From Symbiodinium microadriaticum (taxonomy: Eukaryota; Sar; Dinophyceae; Suessiales; Symbiodiniaceae), in assembly GCA_001939145.1 (NCBI GenBank), contig LSRX01000346.1, forward strand, positions 144,236-208,235: a stretch of 64,000 nucleotides of DNA, read 5' to 3'. Below the pieces are notes generated by a model that did no database searches, was not told the origin of the DNA, and was given only the letters and a program-made list of their open reading frames with translations. Position numbers and translations under genes: made by a program. Below are positions 1-13,700 of this stretch, in pieces; within the stretch, counting starts at the first letter, position 1; each line of letters starts with the position of its first letter.

Positions 1-67
1 AAGCCGATCTGGAGAGGTCCAGATGGCTCCCTGACCCGATTCTTGGATCTGAATCGAGCGGCTCAGG
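1..67 (+). CDS. Partial exon cut by the left edge
   Basis: GC-rich sequence runs from the window edge to a GT donor at 68, where the intron opens directly with two TTTAGGG units. Two frames are open (one reads [10 protein letters not shown] near its end, the other [12 protein letters not shown]), so the frame is unresolved. The product is not recognised. Confidence 0.35.
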
Positions 68-3000
68 GTTTAGGGTTTAGGGTTGTATATACCCCCCCCC
101 AAACGCGATATTCTGACGATTCAAAACATAAAGGGCGTCTCATGCTGTGGGCGTTGTCCCCTTATGTTTTTTTTTTGTTCTCCACCCCCTCCCCGCCCCC
201 AGCCCCCTGCCATGCCGGTTTTTCTTCCTTCTGCATACCTTGCTTTTCCTTATGAGGGCCTGGCTTACTATCGCGGGTTTTCGGGTTTGGGGTTCTAGGG
301 TTTAGTCGTGTTTGTTTGCATATCTACGCCCCAAGCCCAAACTCCGAAACGAAAACTCCAAACCTCGGGCCCATTGCCGAAAAAGGTCGGAAGCGTGTGC
401 CCTGAGCTCCCCAAACTCAGGCTTTTGCGAGATTTCATGCCCCTGAGTTGGAAGTTCGAGGTTTTGTAACCAGCGTTCATCGTTTCGAATGCGGTGTGCA
501 AGGTATTCATCTCGACTGTCTTTCGTTAGTGTTTAGGCTTTGAGTGTATAAAGGCTTTGGGGGGCTAGAGTCGGCTAGAGCTAATGGTTTAGGTTTAGGT
601 ATTGGGTGTGAAAGTATCGCATTCAGTAGTGGAGTTGCGGGGTCCAGCTCGACAAATTCAAGCGATCCTGAATGTCAGTGCACCCTACAAAGGCCCCATA
701 GCGTCAAAAGACCCTTGAAACGGCCGAAGCTCGGCCCGTGGATACCCCAATGCCGTCTCCGACCAAAACCTGCAGACCTACTGAGAGGTATCCGTTTTCC
801 GAACCTCACCTTATGTTTCCTACCAATCAGAGTTATTGTCCGAAATCACCATTTCGGGTTCTCAGCGCCCTAAAAAGCCCTACAAGCCACGCAGGAACCC
901 GCCACCTGCCGTGCCTGCAACTCTGGGTGACGCGTGGCGCGATGAGACGCCGCCTGCCCGGACGGGAGTTTGGTCAGCAAGTTTCCTGTGTGTGAATGTC
1001 TTGGGGGGCCTCCGGTGAGGCGCTCCAGTACATTATTTTTTTCTGAAACGTTAGTTGTAATATCGTCCGTAACAGATTTGTGACGGTGGAGGACGACGAC
1101 TGCCAGTGTGAGTCCGCCAGTGACTGGCAGCCCGCAACGGCACTTTCAAACCCCCAAGCAGTATGGGTGATGGCGGGGGGGGGGCCTGGGGCTGTTGAAC
1201 TGTTGCGGATTGGCGCGAGGCCGGGCGGGTTGGATTTGTGGCTTGGGTCGTACAAAGCAAACCCCCAATCTCCAGCGCCCAAAGTCGGGGCATGGGGGCT
1301 TAGCAGCGGCTTGCACAAGGGCTGATATGCAATCCCACCCAGTGGCGAGTCCGAAAAGGGGCCGCAATCCGGAGGTTGTGCAAGCGGCTGCTGCGAGAGC
1401 CAGAGAGAATCAGAGAGAGACACAGAGAGAAAAAGAGAGAGTGAGAGAGAGAGGGCATTCTTGTACACACATCCATGACCAATGCTGACACATACTCGGG
1501 GGCTGGTCCAATACATGAAAAAAACCACCTGTACTGCAATGGTAGGGAAGGGGGGGTGCGGGCCGCCTAAGGGGGAGGGCGATGTGCATAAACCCTCAAC
1601 CCTAAAGCCCTAAGCCCTAAATCCAGCGTAGCTCTCGCTCGGATTGTCTGCAGGCTGCTTTCATAAACCCTGAAGCCCTCAACCCTTAAACCTTGAGGCC
1701 CTAAACCCTAAAACAAACCCCTAAAGCCCTGAACCTTCTAAAGGCCTGACGCCCTAAAGCCCTCAAGCCCTGAGCCCTAAACCCTTTACATCTCGCAGCA
1801 GCCGAAAGGCCCGCACCACCGGAAAGGTGGGCCGACGACCCGAGGCCGGCCCAGGATTCCCTTTTGAAGGCGTTCCTTTAAGGATTGTTTTTTGGTTCTC
1901 GTAAGTATGTTTAAGGGGTTTAGAGTATTTTGGTCTTAGGAGTTTAGGATTTCGGGCTGTGGGTTTAGGCTGATTTGGGGCCGGGTGTCTAGGGTTTAGA
2001 GTTTCGGGTTTCAAGTTCAGGGATGTCTGTGGTGGAACGGTTTTGGGGTTCAGTCCCTTTAGGGATTGACTGTTTACTTGTTTCTGGAAGGGTGGACAGT
2101 GCTTTGTGGCTTTGGTGGTCAGGATCTACTGGGCTTCACTGCCCTCGTCTTTTTTGATGTTCAGGTATCGATTGATGTTGGCTCCGGTTTAGGGTTTAGC
2201 ATGTCTAGTTGGGCTTTCCGGCGTTTGTTCCCAGTCTGGGTTGAGGGTTTAACTGTTTGGGGGTTCTGGGGTTCTGTAGGCTTGCGGTTCAGGGTCTACT
2301 TTCAGGGTCTCGCGGCCCTGTGCCTGTAGGATTTAGAGTCTAGAGTTCAGATTTGGTCCCCAAGATCTTCTATAATAACACCGAGTATGAGCAACGTGAT
2401 GGTTGCCAGGAAAAGCATGTTGCTACAGCTTAACAGTAGGGATCCACTTTGCTGGAAGTATTCTTGTTTTACTAGCAGTGTTGGATTTAGGGGTCGTGTG
2501 GGGATGACACTTCGGCCTAAACCCTAAAGCCTAAAGGCCTAAACCCTAAACCCCCGGTTCTGCTTTCACGGTTGGGGTTAACGCTCGAGTAGTTTTGAAG
2601 CCTAGACCCTAAGCCTTGGCAGCCAGGAACTCCCAAACCCTAAGCCCTAAACCCTAAACCCTAAACCCTAAGCCCTGCCCAGGGCTGAACTATGCGGTTG
2701 AGGGGCTTGGAGGGCTTGGAGCTCTTTTCATACGGTTTCTCTTCACTGGTTTAAGGTTTAGTTTTATGTTTAAAGTTGGTCTTTTGGAAACTTGGTATTT
2801 AGGACGCCTAAACATCTAGAAGATACGTCAGATTGGTTTTTAATCTTCGCTCTTACTATATCTCTGATTGCCTATCTTTACAGGAGTGTACTGAAGTTCA
2901 CTTCCAAAAAAGTGGTTTCTTCAATTTTGTAATCTTTTTTTAAGGTTAGTCGAAAGGTTTCATATTTGGTCTGGAGATTTATTGATCATTAAACACACAT

Positions 3001-6000
3001 GAAGTCTCATTAATAACCTTCTGCCTTCTGTTCGGGGGTTTTCTAGTTTCTGAGGGGTTGAGGCTCTATTATTTGTATCCTGCTCTGGGGGCATCTTTAC
3101 CTTTGTTATCTTCTCCACCTTTGCGGATGTGGCCCGGAGAAGCTGCCTATCTTCCAGATCCTTGTGAGTTAAATGTTGCTAGTACACATCTTCTGTTGTC
3201 GAACGTTGCTATAACTTTAGGAAATGCTACCCTAAACCCCAAACCCTAAACTCTAAACCCCAAACCCTAAACCCTATAAGCCCTATACCAAAAGGAAGCG
3301 CTTTTTTATGAGTTTAGGCTTTACACCACGAGAGAAAATTGAGCCTCAGATCTCCAACGCTGAACCTAACTCTGATCCATCCTCATCCGTACATGGCTTT
3401 AGGGTTTAGGCTTGGAGCTTTTTTGGGGTTCAGGGCCTAGGCCTAGGGTCCCTAAAGGCCAAACCCTAGACCCTGAAGGGAACCCTGAACCCTGAGCGCC
3501 TCAGAGATCCGCCGCTTAGGAACCCCAGGCTCATTTGGGGAATATAGGGTTTTAGGGCTTGGGGTTTAGGGGTTTAGGGGTTTAGGGTTTATACTTTCTG
3601 GCCCAAGGCCAAAACAAAAGTGGAGGTGAGGTGCCAAAATTGTCTTGGACCCGAAATTCTCACGCCAAGCCCCAAAGTCTAACCCAACTCCACAGCCCTG
3701 AACCCCTAACCCTAGTAACCCTCTTTGTAAGCAAAAACCAGCGCCCGCAAAGGTTCCTTTAGGGGTTCCTTTAAGGGTTTAGGGTTTAGGGTTTAAGGGT
3801 TTAAGGGTTTAGGGTTAAAGGGTTTAAGGGTTTAGGGTTTAAGGGTTTAGGGTTTAAGGGTTTAAGGGTTTGGGGGTTTAAGGGTTTAAGGGTTTAAGGG
3901 TTTAAGGGTTTAAGGGTTTAAGGGTTTAAGGGTTTAAGGGTTCCTTTAGAGTACCCCTGACAGCCACTTCCAGCTGCGAGAGGCCTGGCCTCGGATTAGA
4001 GAGGCGGCAAGAGGACGTCAGGCCGGCTTTCGCGGGTTTCTACCGGGCTTTGGTTTAGGGTTTAGGGCTTAGGCTTTGGAGGACTTCTAGTAGGAGTTGA
4101 GAAGTGGTTTCAGGGTTTTGGTAGGTTTCCATGCATGGCAGCTGGGGCGATGATGATCTATCCTGACTTCAAACGTCTCACATCCCACGAGCCATTTCAC
4201 AGAGCAGTGCCGGCAACCCTTGTAGTGACCTTCTGGTGGCCCTCGTAATAACCTTCATCGTAACCCTTCTCATAGCTCTTATAGAAGCCCTAGTAGAGGG
4301 TACTGTTGAGGCCGACCGCCCATCTTCCCCCGCCGCCGTGGTCCAGCGAGGTGCGAGACTGCCAGGCTTGGGGGTTAAACGCTTAGAGGTTTATGGGCTG
4401 TTTAGGCCTTAGGGTTTAGGTTTTAAGGTTTAGGCCTTAGGGTTTAGGTTTTAAGGTTTAGGGGCTTAGGGTTTAGGGGTTTCTCCCAAGCGGGCCCCTG
4501 ATGTGTGGCACAGGCTGATTATATCCCTAAATAAAGGCTTGAACAAGCCCCGCCAATTTACCTCTCTCTTTCACACCTTCTGCAACCCCGCGACCCCAAC
4601 CCTGAAAAGATCATGCTACCCTGTTGCTCACGCACAAAGGCCCTCTTGCATAGCCTTCTCAACCCGAAGCCCAGCACAAATTTCTAAGAAATCCTTGCAC
4701 CACACTGTAAACCGCTGTTTAACCTTCTATAAGGCCCAGCTGTTCAGAGCCCACTGCCCTAAACCCCGAAGCGCTAGACCCCTAAAGCCCTTAAGCCCTA
4801 AACCCCAAGCTCTAAACCTTAACCCCTAGAAAATAACCTTAAACCCTAAACTCTTAAAAGCCGCTACTGTAAGCCCTAAACCTTGTCAACCCCTAAATTC
4901 CTACAGCCCCTAAGCTCTAAACTCGAAGCCCCTAACGCCCTCAAGCCCCAAGCCCAAGAAAAAGGTACCCTTATAGTAGCCCTTAGAGTAACTCTTACAG
5001 TAACGCTTATTATAACCCGTCTAGTAACCCCTAGTAACCCCTTATAGTAACTCTTATTGTCGGACCCCCTTTAAAGGGAAGCCTTGAGGGACTCAATTCC
5101 AGGATCCCGCCCCGATGCTGCGAGCGGCTCCGATAGTGAGAGCGCCGCCGCCGCCCTCGGCGCAGCCGTCGGCTTCGCCGAACTTGCAAGGAGGTGCGAG
5201 TTGGCGTTTAGGGCTTTTGGGTTTGTGAGGAGTCTCCATAAGTCTAAGGGTTGCAGCCTTAATTTGGGATCTCCTTCATTGAAACCGCAGAAGGGAACAT
5301 ACCCTTGTCAACAAAGGGGGGGCATGGAAGCCCTTACTAAACTGTCAGCCCTCGTGAAAACCCCTCAGAAGACTCAGAAGACCAGTTCAAAGCCGTCTGA
5401 ACTCCGTACAAATACGACCCCCTTTCTACACTTCTTAAAGCACCGCAGAAAAGCCTAAACCCTAAAACCCACACCCTAAACCCTAAACCGTGCTCTTAAA
5501 GCACCGTCAAACCCGACACAAGCATCCTTCAGAGTTCGAGAAGCCCACAGGTGCGAGCTTGGGCCTACCACAAGAGGGCCTCTTGGCGCAGCTGGTGATT
5601 TTTGCTTTGTTGTTGTCATTTTTTGTCTTATTGAGTTGCGGTTTTGGGTTTTGGTTCTTGGAGCCCCTGGGAGAGTTGGAGGGTTGTTGTAAGGGTCCTT
5701 GAAGTTCTTCCTCGGGGTGTATGCGTCTTTATAGGGAATTGCAAGTTTGTAGGGTTCTTCCCTACACCATATCCCAACCTGCAAGACCTTAATATAGGGA
5801 GCTTCATAATTAGAATAGGGTTTTGGGGTATCTTATACTATAATTATGATAAGGAGCCCCCCAAAAAACCCTATTCAAAATAATAAGGCCCCTACAGTGT
5901 ATTACATAAATCATTGGGGCCCTGAGCCCAAAACCCTAAACCCCTAAACCCCTAAACCCCTATAAACCCCTAAACCCCTAAACCCTAAACCCCTAAACCC

Positions 6001-7599
6001 CTAAACCCCTAAACCCCTAAACCCCTAAACCCCTAAACCCCTAAACTCCTAAACCCCAAGAGCTCTGGGCTTTCTCGCCCAGAGGTCCATCCTTTGCATG
6101 GCGCACCAATGCCCCCGAATTCGTGCCGGGCCGTGCAACAGGCGCCAGGGGGGCCCTCTTGGTTTTCGTGTTTAGGGTGCGGATTCGTAGAACTTTCTCA
6201 GGTCTGCAAGGTTTGGAGGCGGAGTTGTTGAATATGCCGGGGTGTACGAAAACCCCTCTCTGGGGTTTGCGCCCCTAACCCTCAACCCGGACTTGTTGTG
6301 CTTTAGGTTGCATTAGCACAAAAGAGTACCGTAAGTGTTCCCATAAGGCTACACGAGGGTGCTCTACGGGTACGATGCGCGTTGTTGTAAGGGTTCAGTT
6401 GGTTTCTACGGTTTTTCAGGGTTAGATTGGTTTACTTGGGGCTAGTTAAAACCAGGGGATACTTTATTTGCGTATACTTTGAACAGGACCTTGTTGTTCA
6501 AGTTTTCTATTAGGGTCCGCCGGGTTCTCAAACCCAACTATCTGAAAGCCCATGACGGCTTCCAGCCAGAAGATTAAACGTACAAGTCTCCTCAACTTTT
6601 CCCGGGTTTATGAACTGGAAGCATGTTACTCAATATAACGTGGTCTTCTGTTTAACTTAGCACAGCAAGCATGTTGAGAGATTTCTGCTTGCTCTTTCTG
6701 CGGCCTATGCTTGCAAGCTCTATCATTCAAAATCTCCACGCGCCACCCGAACCCAAACCCTAAACCCTAAACTCTAAGCCCTATGAGCCCTAAACCCTAA
6801 CCCTGCACCCCTCAGAACCCAACGAAGGCACAATCTGCGGGGTTGTAATCAAGGGGTCGGAATAATTAGTAACAGTATCACCTCGTAACCCCAAGCGTAA
6901 CTTTAGTATAGTACCCTCCGAACCCCTATAGTCAGCCTCCAAGGAACCCTTCTAGCAAGCCTTCAAGCACCGCTTATCGTAGCAGTACGCCATGAACCGC
7001 AAGCCCTGCACCCTGAACCCCATTTCTAGGGACCTTTAGAAGAATCCTTAGCCCTGTGCATCCTTGTTTCTAGAACCTCTAGAAGAATCCTTGGGCCTGT
7101 GCATCCTTATGTCTGAACCTCAGAGGCATGCCAGCGTACGATGTCGTTGACTCCCACCAGGCCGTTGCGGATTTGAGTTTTGGGGCTCAGGCCTGTGTAA
7201 GGGTTGTTTAGGGCTTTGCGGATTGTTGGATGGTTTTCGAGTTCAGGGGTAGGGGTTTTAGGGTTGTGGGTTTTTGCTTTTCAGGACTTTAGTTTCTAGG
7301 GAAGAAGCCTGTGCAAAGGCATTTTCGTGCTGAAAAGGTCTTACTTGTGTATCTGTCCGCAAGAGAAGCCAATGAGAGGGGGACCCTTTAATACTGCGTA
7401 AACCACAGAATCCGGTTCGAAAGTATAAGCTCTGACTTCCAAAATACAGACCAGTCAGTATACAAGGCTTTTGAGCGTCGCAGGTGAAGGGGAGGTGGAT
7501 GCCAGCATGCCATGTCGGCTCGGGGATAGCGACACTAGCACACCCGAATTTTTCAATCCTACAACCGCTAAGCATTGCTGGTTTCATGAAGTGTCCGGC

Positions 7600-7634
<35 letters not shown>

Positions 7635-7636
7635 AC

Positions 7637-7670
<34 letters not shown>

Positions 7671-7690
7671 TCATCAGCATCATCATCAAC

Positions 7691-7724
<34 letters not shown>

Positions 7725-10700
7725 TCATCAGCATCATCATCATCATCGGCATCGTCATCATCAATATCGTCTTCAGCTCACCATCATCTTCACCATCAGT
7801 GTCATCGTCATCATCAACATCATCTTCATCGCCAGCATCATCGTCATCATCAGCATCATTATGATCGTCACAAGAATCATCATCATGATGATCCTCATCA
7901 TCACCATCACCGTCATCATCTCTTGCTGATTCATCTTCCGCATCATCATCACTACGGTTATGGCCATCGCCATCATACCGGCTATCCTCGTCGCAGTCTC
8001 CTCTACCCTCATCTCCATCACCATCATCGGCTTCTCCCAACCCATCTTCAGCATTATCGGTAACAACATGATGCTAACGGTTCTCACCGTCAATCAACGT
8101 CCTGGCCGGTGTCAAAATCAATGTTCCCAGCAACCAAGTCTGAAAAACTGCTTCCAACACTACTGAGTATCACTACTGGCAATCATCGAGCCTCTACGCA
8201 ATCGTCTCTTGTATTTGACATTCCTTCTAGTTCGGACATGCAGTTCATAGAATGCACGGCAAAAATCATATCCCAATTTATCCTCCGCTCTGCAGCTTGG
8301 TATTCATATGGGCATTCAAAAACAAGGGCGGATCCGCAAGGCAGGCCCCAAGACGGGAAGCCCCTACTTGCCGACACCTCGACTGAAAAATCCTTAAGCC
8401 CACTTTACTCCTAACTCTAGGCTTAAGCCCTAAACCTTCAACCCCATACCCCGCAACCCAAACGACAATCCAACCCTCCAGCCCCAAAGCCCTTATAGCA
8501 CCCTATACAGCCATTCTCGAGCCCCTTCTACATCCCTATCAAGGCCTATACAGTAAAACCCTCCCGGATCAAGCCCCCAAAGCCCAACAGGGCCCTAAAC
8601 CCCTAAACCCCAAACCTTTTGAGTCAAACCGTTACCTCCCAGATCAAGCCTCAGGAGGAGGAGGGTGCGAGGACGCCGTCTGAGGAGGATGACTACCTCC
8701 CTCCGCCGGATCTCCGGCCAGTTGATGTTTAGGGTTTAACGGTTTAGGGTTCAGGGTTTAGGGGTTTAGGGCCGTTTTGGGGTTTAGGGATTAGGGGTTT
8801 AGGGGTTTAGGGGTTTAGGGGTTTAGGGTTTAGGGGTTTAGGGTTTAGGGGTTTAGGGGTTTAGGGCTTAGGGTTTAGGGTTTAGGGTGTAGGGTTTAAG
8901 GGTTTAGGGTTTAGGGTATAGAAAGCTTGAACATGTACCTTAGGGGTTCCGTATCATGCTGTTGATGATATAAATCCTGCATGACCTTAAGGACCTTAAA
9001 CTATGGGAATTATGGTATATTCCTTATTATGGGTAATGCAGGATTTATATCATCAACCGTATGTTTACTTTGGCAGACCCCCCAGTCCTATTCTAACTAC
9101 TAAGGCTAAGGCCCCCGGCGTCACCCAAGTGCAGGGGTTTCTATAGGGCTGCTGTGGGTCTCCTGGTTGCGGCATACGTGGGAGGAAAACGGGCATCCGT
9201 ATTATTATTATTATTATTATTAGTATTAGTATTAGTATTATTATTATTATTATTAGTATTAGTATTAGTATTAGTATTAGTATTAGTATTAGTATTAGTA
9301 TTAGTATTAGTATTATTATTATTATTATTATTGTTAGTATCATTATTATTAATTGGCCTTAAGTTTTTTAGCATTGCTATCATCAGTAGTACAGGTAGAT
9401 TATTGGTAAAGTGGGTCCTGGGGGGGGGGACCTCACGTAGAGTTGATGTTTGTGGGTTCGAGGGTGCTAGGCTTAGCGCTTCCGGTGGGGTGCTGCAGCT
9501 TCGGGTTTCAGAGCCCGGTTCTTGCTAAGGAGATTTAATTTAAGTTACCATAGTAAGAAAACCACAGTATCTACTATAAGATCCCTGTTATGGTAACTTA
9601 AATTAAATCCCGATAAGATCCCGATTATGGTAACTTAAATTAAATCCCGATAAGATCCCGATTATGGTAACTTAAATTAAATCCCCTAGCAAGAACCCAA
9701 AGAGTTGAGGGTTTAAGGAGTTTCGGTCTTCCGGGCTTCGGGATTTTGGGGTTTCGTCTTCTCGGATGTCAAGGAGCTTGAGGTTTGGGATATTGTCGAG
9801 TTTTGTGTTCAGGATCGTAGACACGGATCAGGGGGGTTAAAGCTTCGGGATTTCGACTTTCTCGATCGCGTTTTGTTCGGTTGACGGTGCTGGGATGCAG
9901 AAGGGCTTGAATGGATGTTTGGCATTTTTTGATTGCAGGTTATTTTGGAAGAAGCGATGTTTATAATAGGTTTCATGCAGCGTCTGTTCCTAGGCTTAAT
10001 TTTAGCGGCTAAACCCTTAACCCGAAACCCTAATCACCTGAATCCCAGAAAACCCGACTGGAAACATTCGTCGAGCCCTGCAACCATGTTCAAACCTGAT
10101 AGTGAGTTTGATAAAAAAAAGCACCCTTGGAACGGTTCCTTTTCAACTTCGTTCCCTCAGCTCTGAGTCGTGAGCCCCAGGGTAGCTTCGTAGCAGAAGA
10201 GCACACTTCGAAACATTTGGGACTCGGGGTTTCCACTGCATTGTAGGAGTCCGAAGACAAGGAGGCGCCTTCGCCTAAAACCCGAAATGGCCGCCTCCGG
10301 ATCCCTTATGCCAACTTACCCCCTGGTAGTCCGAAGCCCCCCAGATCAAACCCTGAACCCTTCACCCAAAACTGTAAACCCTAAGCCCTAAACCCCTAAA
10401 CCCTTAAACCCCTACACCCCTAAACCCTAAACCCTAAAAAAAAAGTAAACATTCCAGGAACCGATGCCCGCCATGAACTTCGCCCCACCGCCGGGCCTGG
10501 GACGTCCGCCGAGCCCCAGCCGCGCGGAGGGGAGGCCGCGGGTTGCTTCGGTGCCTTTTTCGGGTTTAGGGTTTAGGGTGGAGGGTAGGGCTTATAAGGG
10601 GTAGTGGGCTTGTAAGGCGTGCAGGCTCTATAGAGTTCATGGCGCATATGGGATTTATTGTATGGGGTTTTATCATGGGTTCGTCGGGTTTAGAGGGTAT

Positions 10701-13700
10701 AGGCATGAGCTTTATAGGTCTTAGATTGTTTAGGGTCCAGGGGCTAGGAGATTTTCATTCAGGCTTCTACAGTAGTGGATTTTTTTTAAATTTTGGGTGG
10801 GGGGCTGCTTTGTAGACGTTCCTCTGATAGGATTTGAAGTTTATGTTTGAGGCCTCTGTTTCAGGGCGGGCCTGTTGGACCCCGGTGCATGCTGCTGCCA
10901 CTGCGTTTATGAAAACCCGTTGTCATGGGAATCCCTAGCAGCAACAGCGAGAAAAATAATGACCGACCATGAAGCACAACTGTACCTGAAGGTTCATGGC
11001 CTGTGTGAAGTAGCGCCGCAACACTTCTTTTGTGACTACGAACAGTTAGCTGCCGCTGCAGAAAGACTCCAAGCAAGGATGCGAACGCTAACGCCTCACA
11101 GGATGAGCTACGCCCCATCGGGGCTCAAGCCCTACAAAATTCCCTAGAGGTCCTAGGCCCCGAACCCTGAGATCCTAAGACCAACTCAGGGCCGGAAAGC
11201 CTGGGACCAGAAGCCCTAAACCTGTCCTTCCTGAAGAACCGTCACGACTCAGCACCGAAGCCAACTTTGTAGGATCCTTCGGAAAAGGGGGTTTTCCTTT
11301 TGAGAGTTATACTAAATACCGAAGCCAAGTAGTAACACCCTTCAAAGAATGGGGCCTTCCTTACGATAGTTATGCTAGAACTTTCCCTCAAAGCCGTATC
11401 TTAACTCTCAAGGCCCCCTAAAGTCGCTTCCTTCAATTAGGGGGGATCCCGAAGTTCCTGAAGCCCCTGGAACCCTGTACCCAGCGACGCCCAGCCTGTA
11501 AAGGCCAAAAGCACACCCTGCTAAGAGAGATCCTATGCTTGCCCAGACCCCAAACAAGCTCCATTTAGAAAGCCATCCTCGTTCTAGCTCTTAAGTCCGT
11601 TTCGAGGGACCCGTTCAAAAAGCCTCACAGAAACCCGGTGGGTCGAAGCCTTAGAACCGAAACGCCGGTAGAAGCCTTTACAGGAGCCCTCAAAGGATGC
11701 CTTCACCTTAAACCCTAAACCCCAATCCCTATAACCCTAAACTCTAAACCCTAAACCCCTAAACCTTAAACCCTAAACCAAAAAATCCCTATAACCCTTT
11801 CTGTGGCAAGGCAGCATCTTCGGCCCTCACCGCCGCTGAACAGCTTCCATGCCCCTCTCGGCGGGGATGGGGTGCCAGCCGGCACTCTGCGCCCGACGCC
11901 GCCGTATCCGTAGTTCGGACTCTGCTTTTGGGTTTAGGGCTCTTTCGGGGTTTCGAAAGAACTTCGGGGCTGAACTTCGTCTAGCTCAGTCCCCTGAACC
12001 TTCAGCCTCCATAACACCAAAGCTGATGTTTCAGGATCTTTCGCCGCGTTCCCTAGGGGTTTCGTCGGCCGGTTCCCGGACAAGAGTTGCAACTTAGCGC
12101 GCCTGAAACGGAGGGGTGCACGCAACCACCGCAGGACAGACAAAAAGCCTCGCTTCCGACTCTGGCTACTCTTCAGGGTTTACGTATTCAGTGTTGACAG
12201 TTCTATCTACGAGCAGTTTAGGGTAGAGACCCCTTAAATCAAGAGAACCCTAGAGACAGCGGATGCTGCACCTGAACTTTTCAGCCGTTCTCTGGGATTG
12301 AGGGTTTGTGGTTTTAGGGTTGGGTGTTTTAGAGATAATCCTGGGGAAAGGCAGATTTCGAGAATACTGGGTTTGACTCCGTACAACACACTCCACCTCC
12401 AAACCCCAACCCGAAACCCGACCGGGCAAATGCGGGAAGAATCTCGACCCTGAAGCCTAAACCCTATAAACCCCTAAACCCTAAGGCCTAAAAATGAACC
12501 TAAACACTGAACCCTTAAACCTTTCAGGGCCGCGACAATGAGTCGTTAGGGTTTAGATGGTTGGTTTTGGGGGTTTTGGGTTTAAGGTTTAGGGTGCAGG
12601 GGCCTGGAGTTGAGGGTTCGTGGGCTTGGTTTAGGTTTTAGAGTTTAGGTTTAGAGTTTAGGGAGGTTTAGGTTGCAGGGTGCCGTGGGTACGTTTCCTT
12701 GAACGGCTTTGCTTTATCTTTCTCCTTCAACCCTACACCTCAAAACCCTAAACCTTAGAGCAACCCTTAGAGTAACTCTCGTAGTTAGAGGGAACCCTGA
12801 AATATCGAATCCTTTAAGCCATAAGCGGCTGCAAGCCAAGGCGCTTTAAAAAATGATTTTTCCCGCCTCAATGTAAATCTGCAAAATACATCTGCAAAGC
12901 AAGTTGCAATGGCACACCACGCACCCCTACTGTAGTTGTTTCGGGCCTCGGACGTTTGATTGTGGAGTTGCAAGGGGCGGCCCCCGCACCGACCATCGTC
13001 TGCAGGACATGTCAGAGCTGGAAGTGTGCAACAACCAAAGTCTGCTGCCTAGCCAGTTGCTGATTGGTGCAGAGACCCTAGAGAAAGGTTCAAGGGTTCC
13101 TGCTTCCGCGGATTACCAAGATAAGTGGCCGTACAGAGTTGAGACGTTGATACTCTGCAATGAAGGCCCTGAAACCTAAGCTCCGTGAGCTCTGCCTGGA
13201 CCCTCTAAAAGCTACCTTTTTGAGGGACCCTTATAAGTCCCTAAAAAGGTAGGCTATTCGGGGTTAGGGTAGGGTTTAGGGTTTGGAATTTGTTGGTTTG
13301 AAGCTTAGGCCGAGACCCTGAATCCTGAACACGATCCCTAGACCTTTCCACTTTCGGGCTCGGAATAACTCGGAGTATAGTCCCCATACAACAATATAAG
13401 CATACCCCAGTTGAAGTGATAATAAGGCCTCGATGTTAGCTATTGTGGCCCTTAGATGAGGCGGCTCAGCCTGAAAAAAAGGGGTCTTATGAATTTGAAT
13501 GCCAATAGGGCGGTTATCAGGGCTGTCACAACGATTGATAAAGGGCTACATTTTAGAAGCTTAGCATAGGAGCCTTGTTAATTTGAACAGAGCGTTTTTT
13601 TACAATGCAACCAGCATGGAGGGATTGGGGCTATAAAGGAACCTCATACTACGGACTGTTCAGACCGCCTACACTAGAATTGCCTGCCAGCTTCCCTATA

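Noticed and set aside
7258..8040. 260-codon minus-strand frame, Asp/Glu- and Met-rich, the longest in the window
   Set aside because: It is the translation of the CAT/ATC trinucleotide repeat and its decayed edge. The opposite strand gives equally long His- and Ile-rich frames, and no splice or domain signal supports it.
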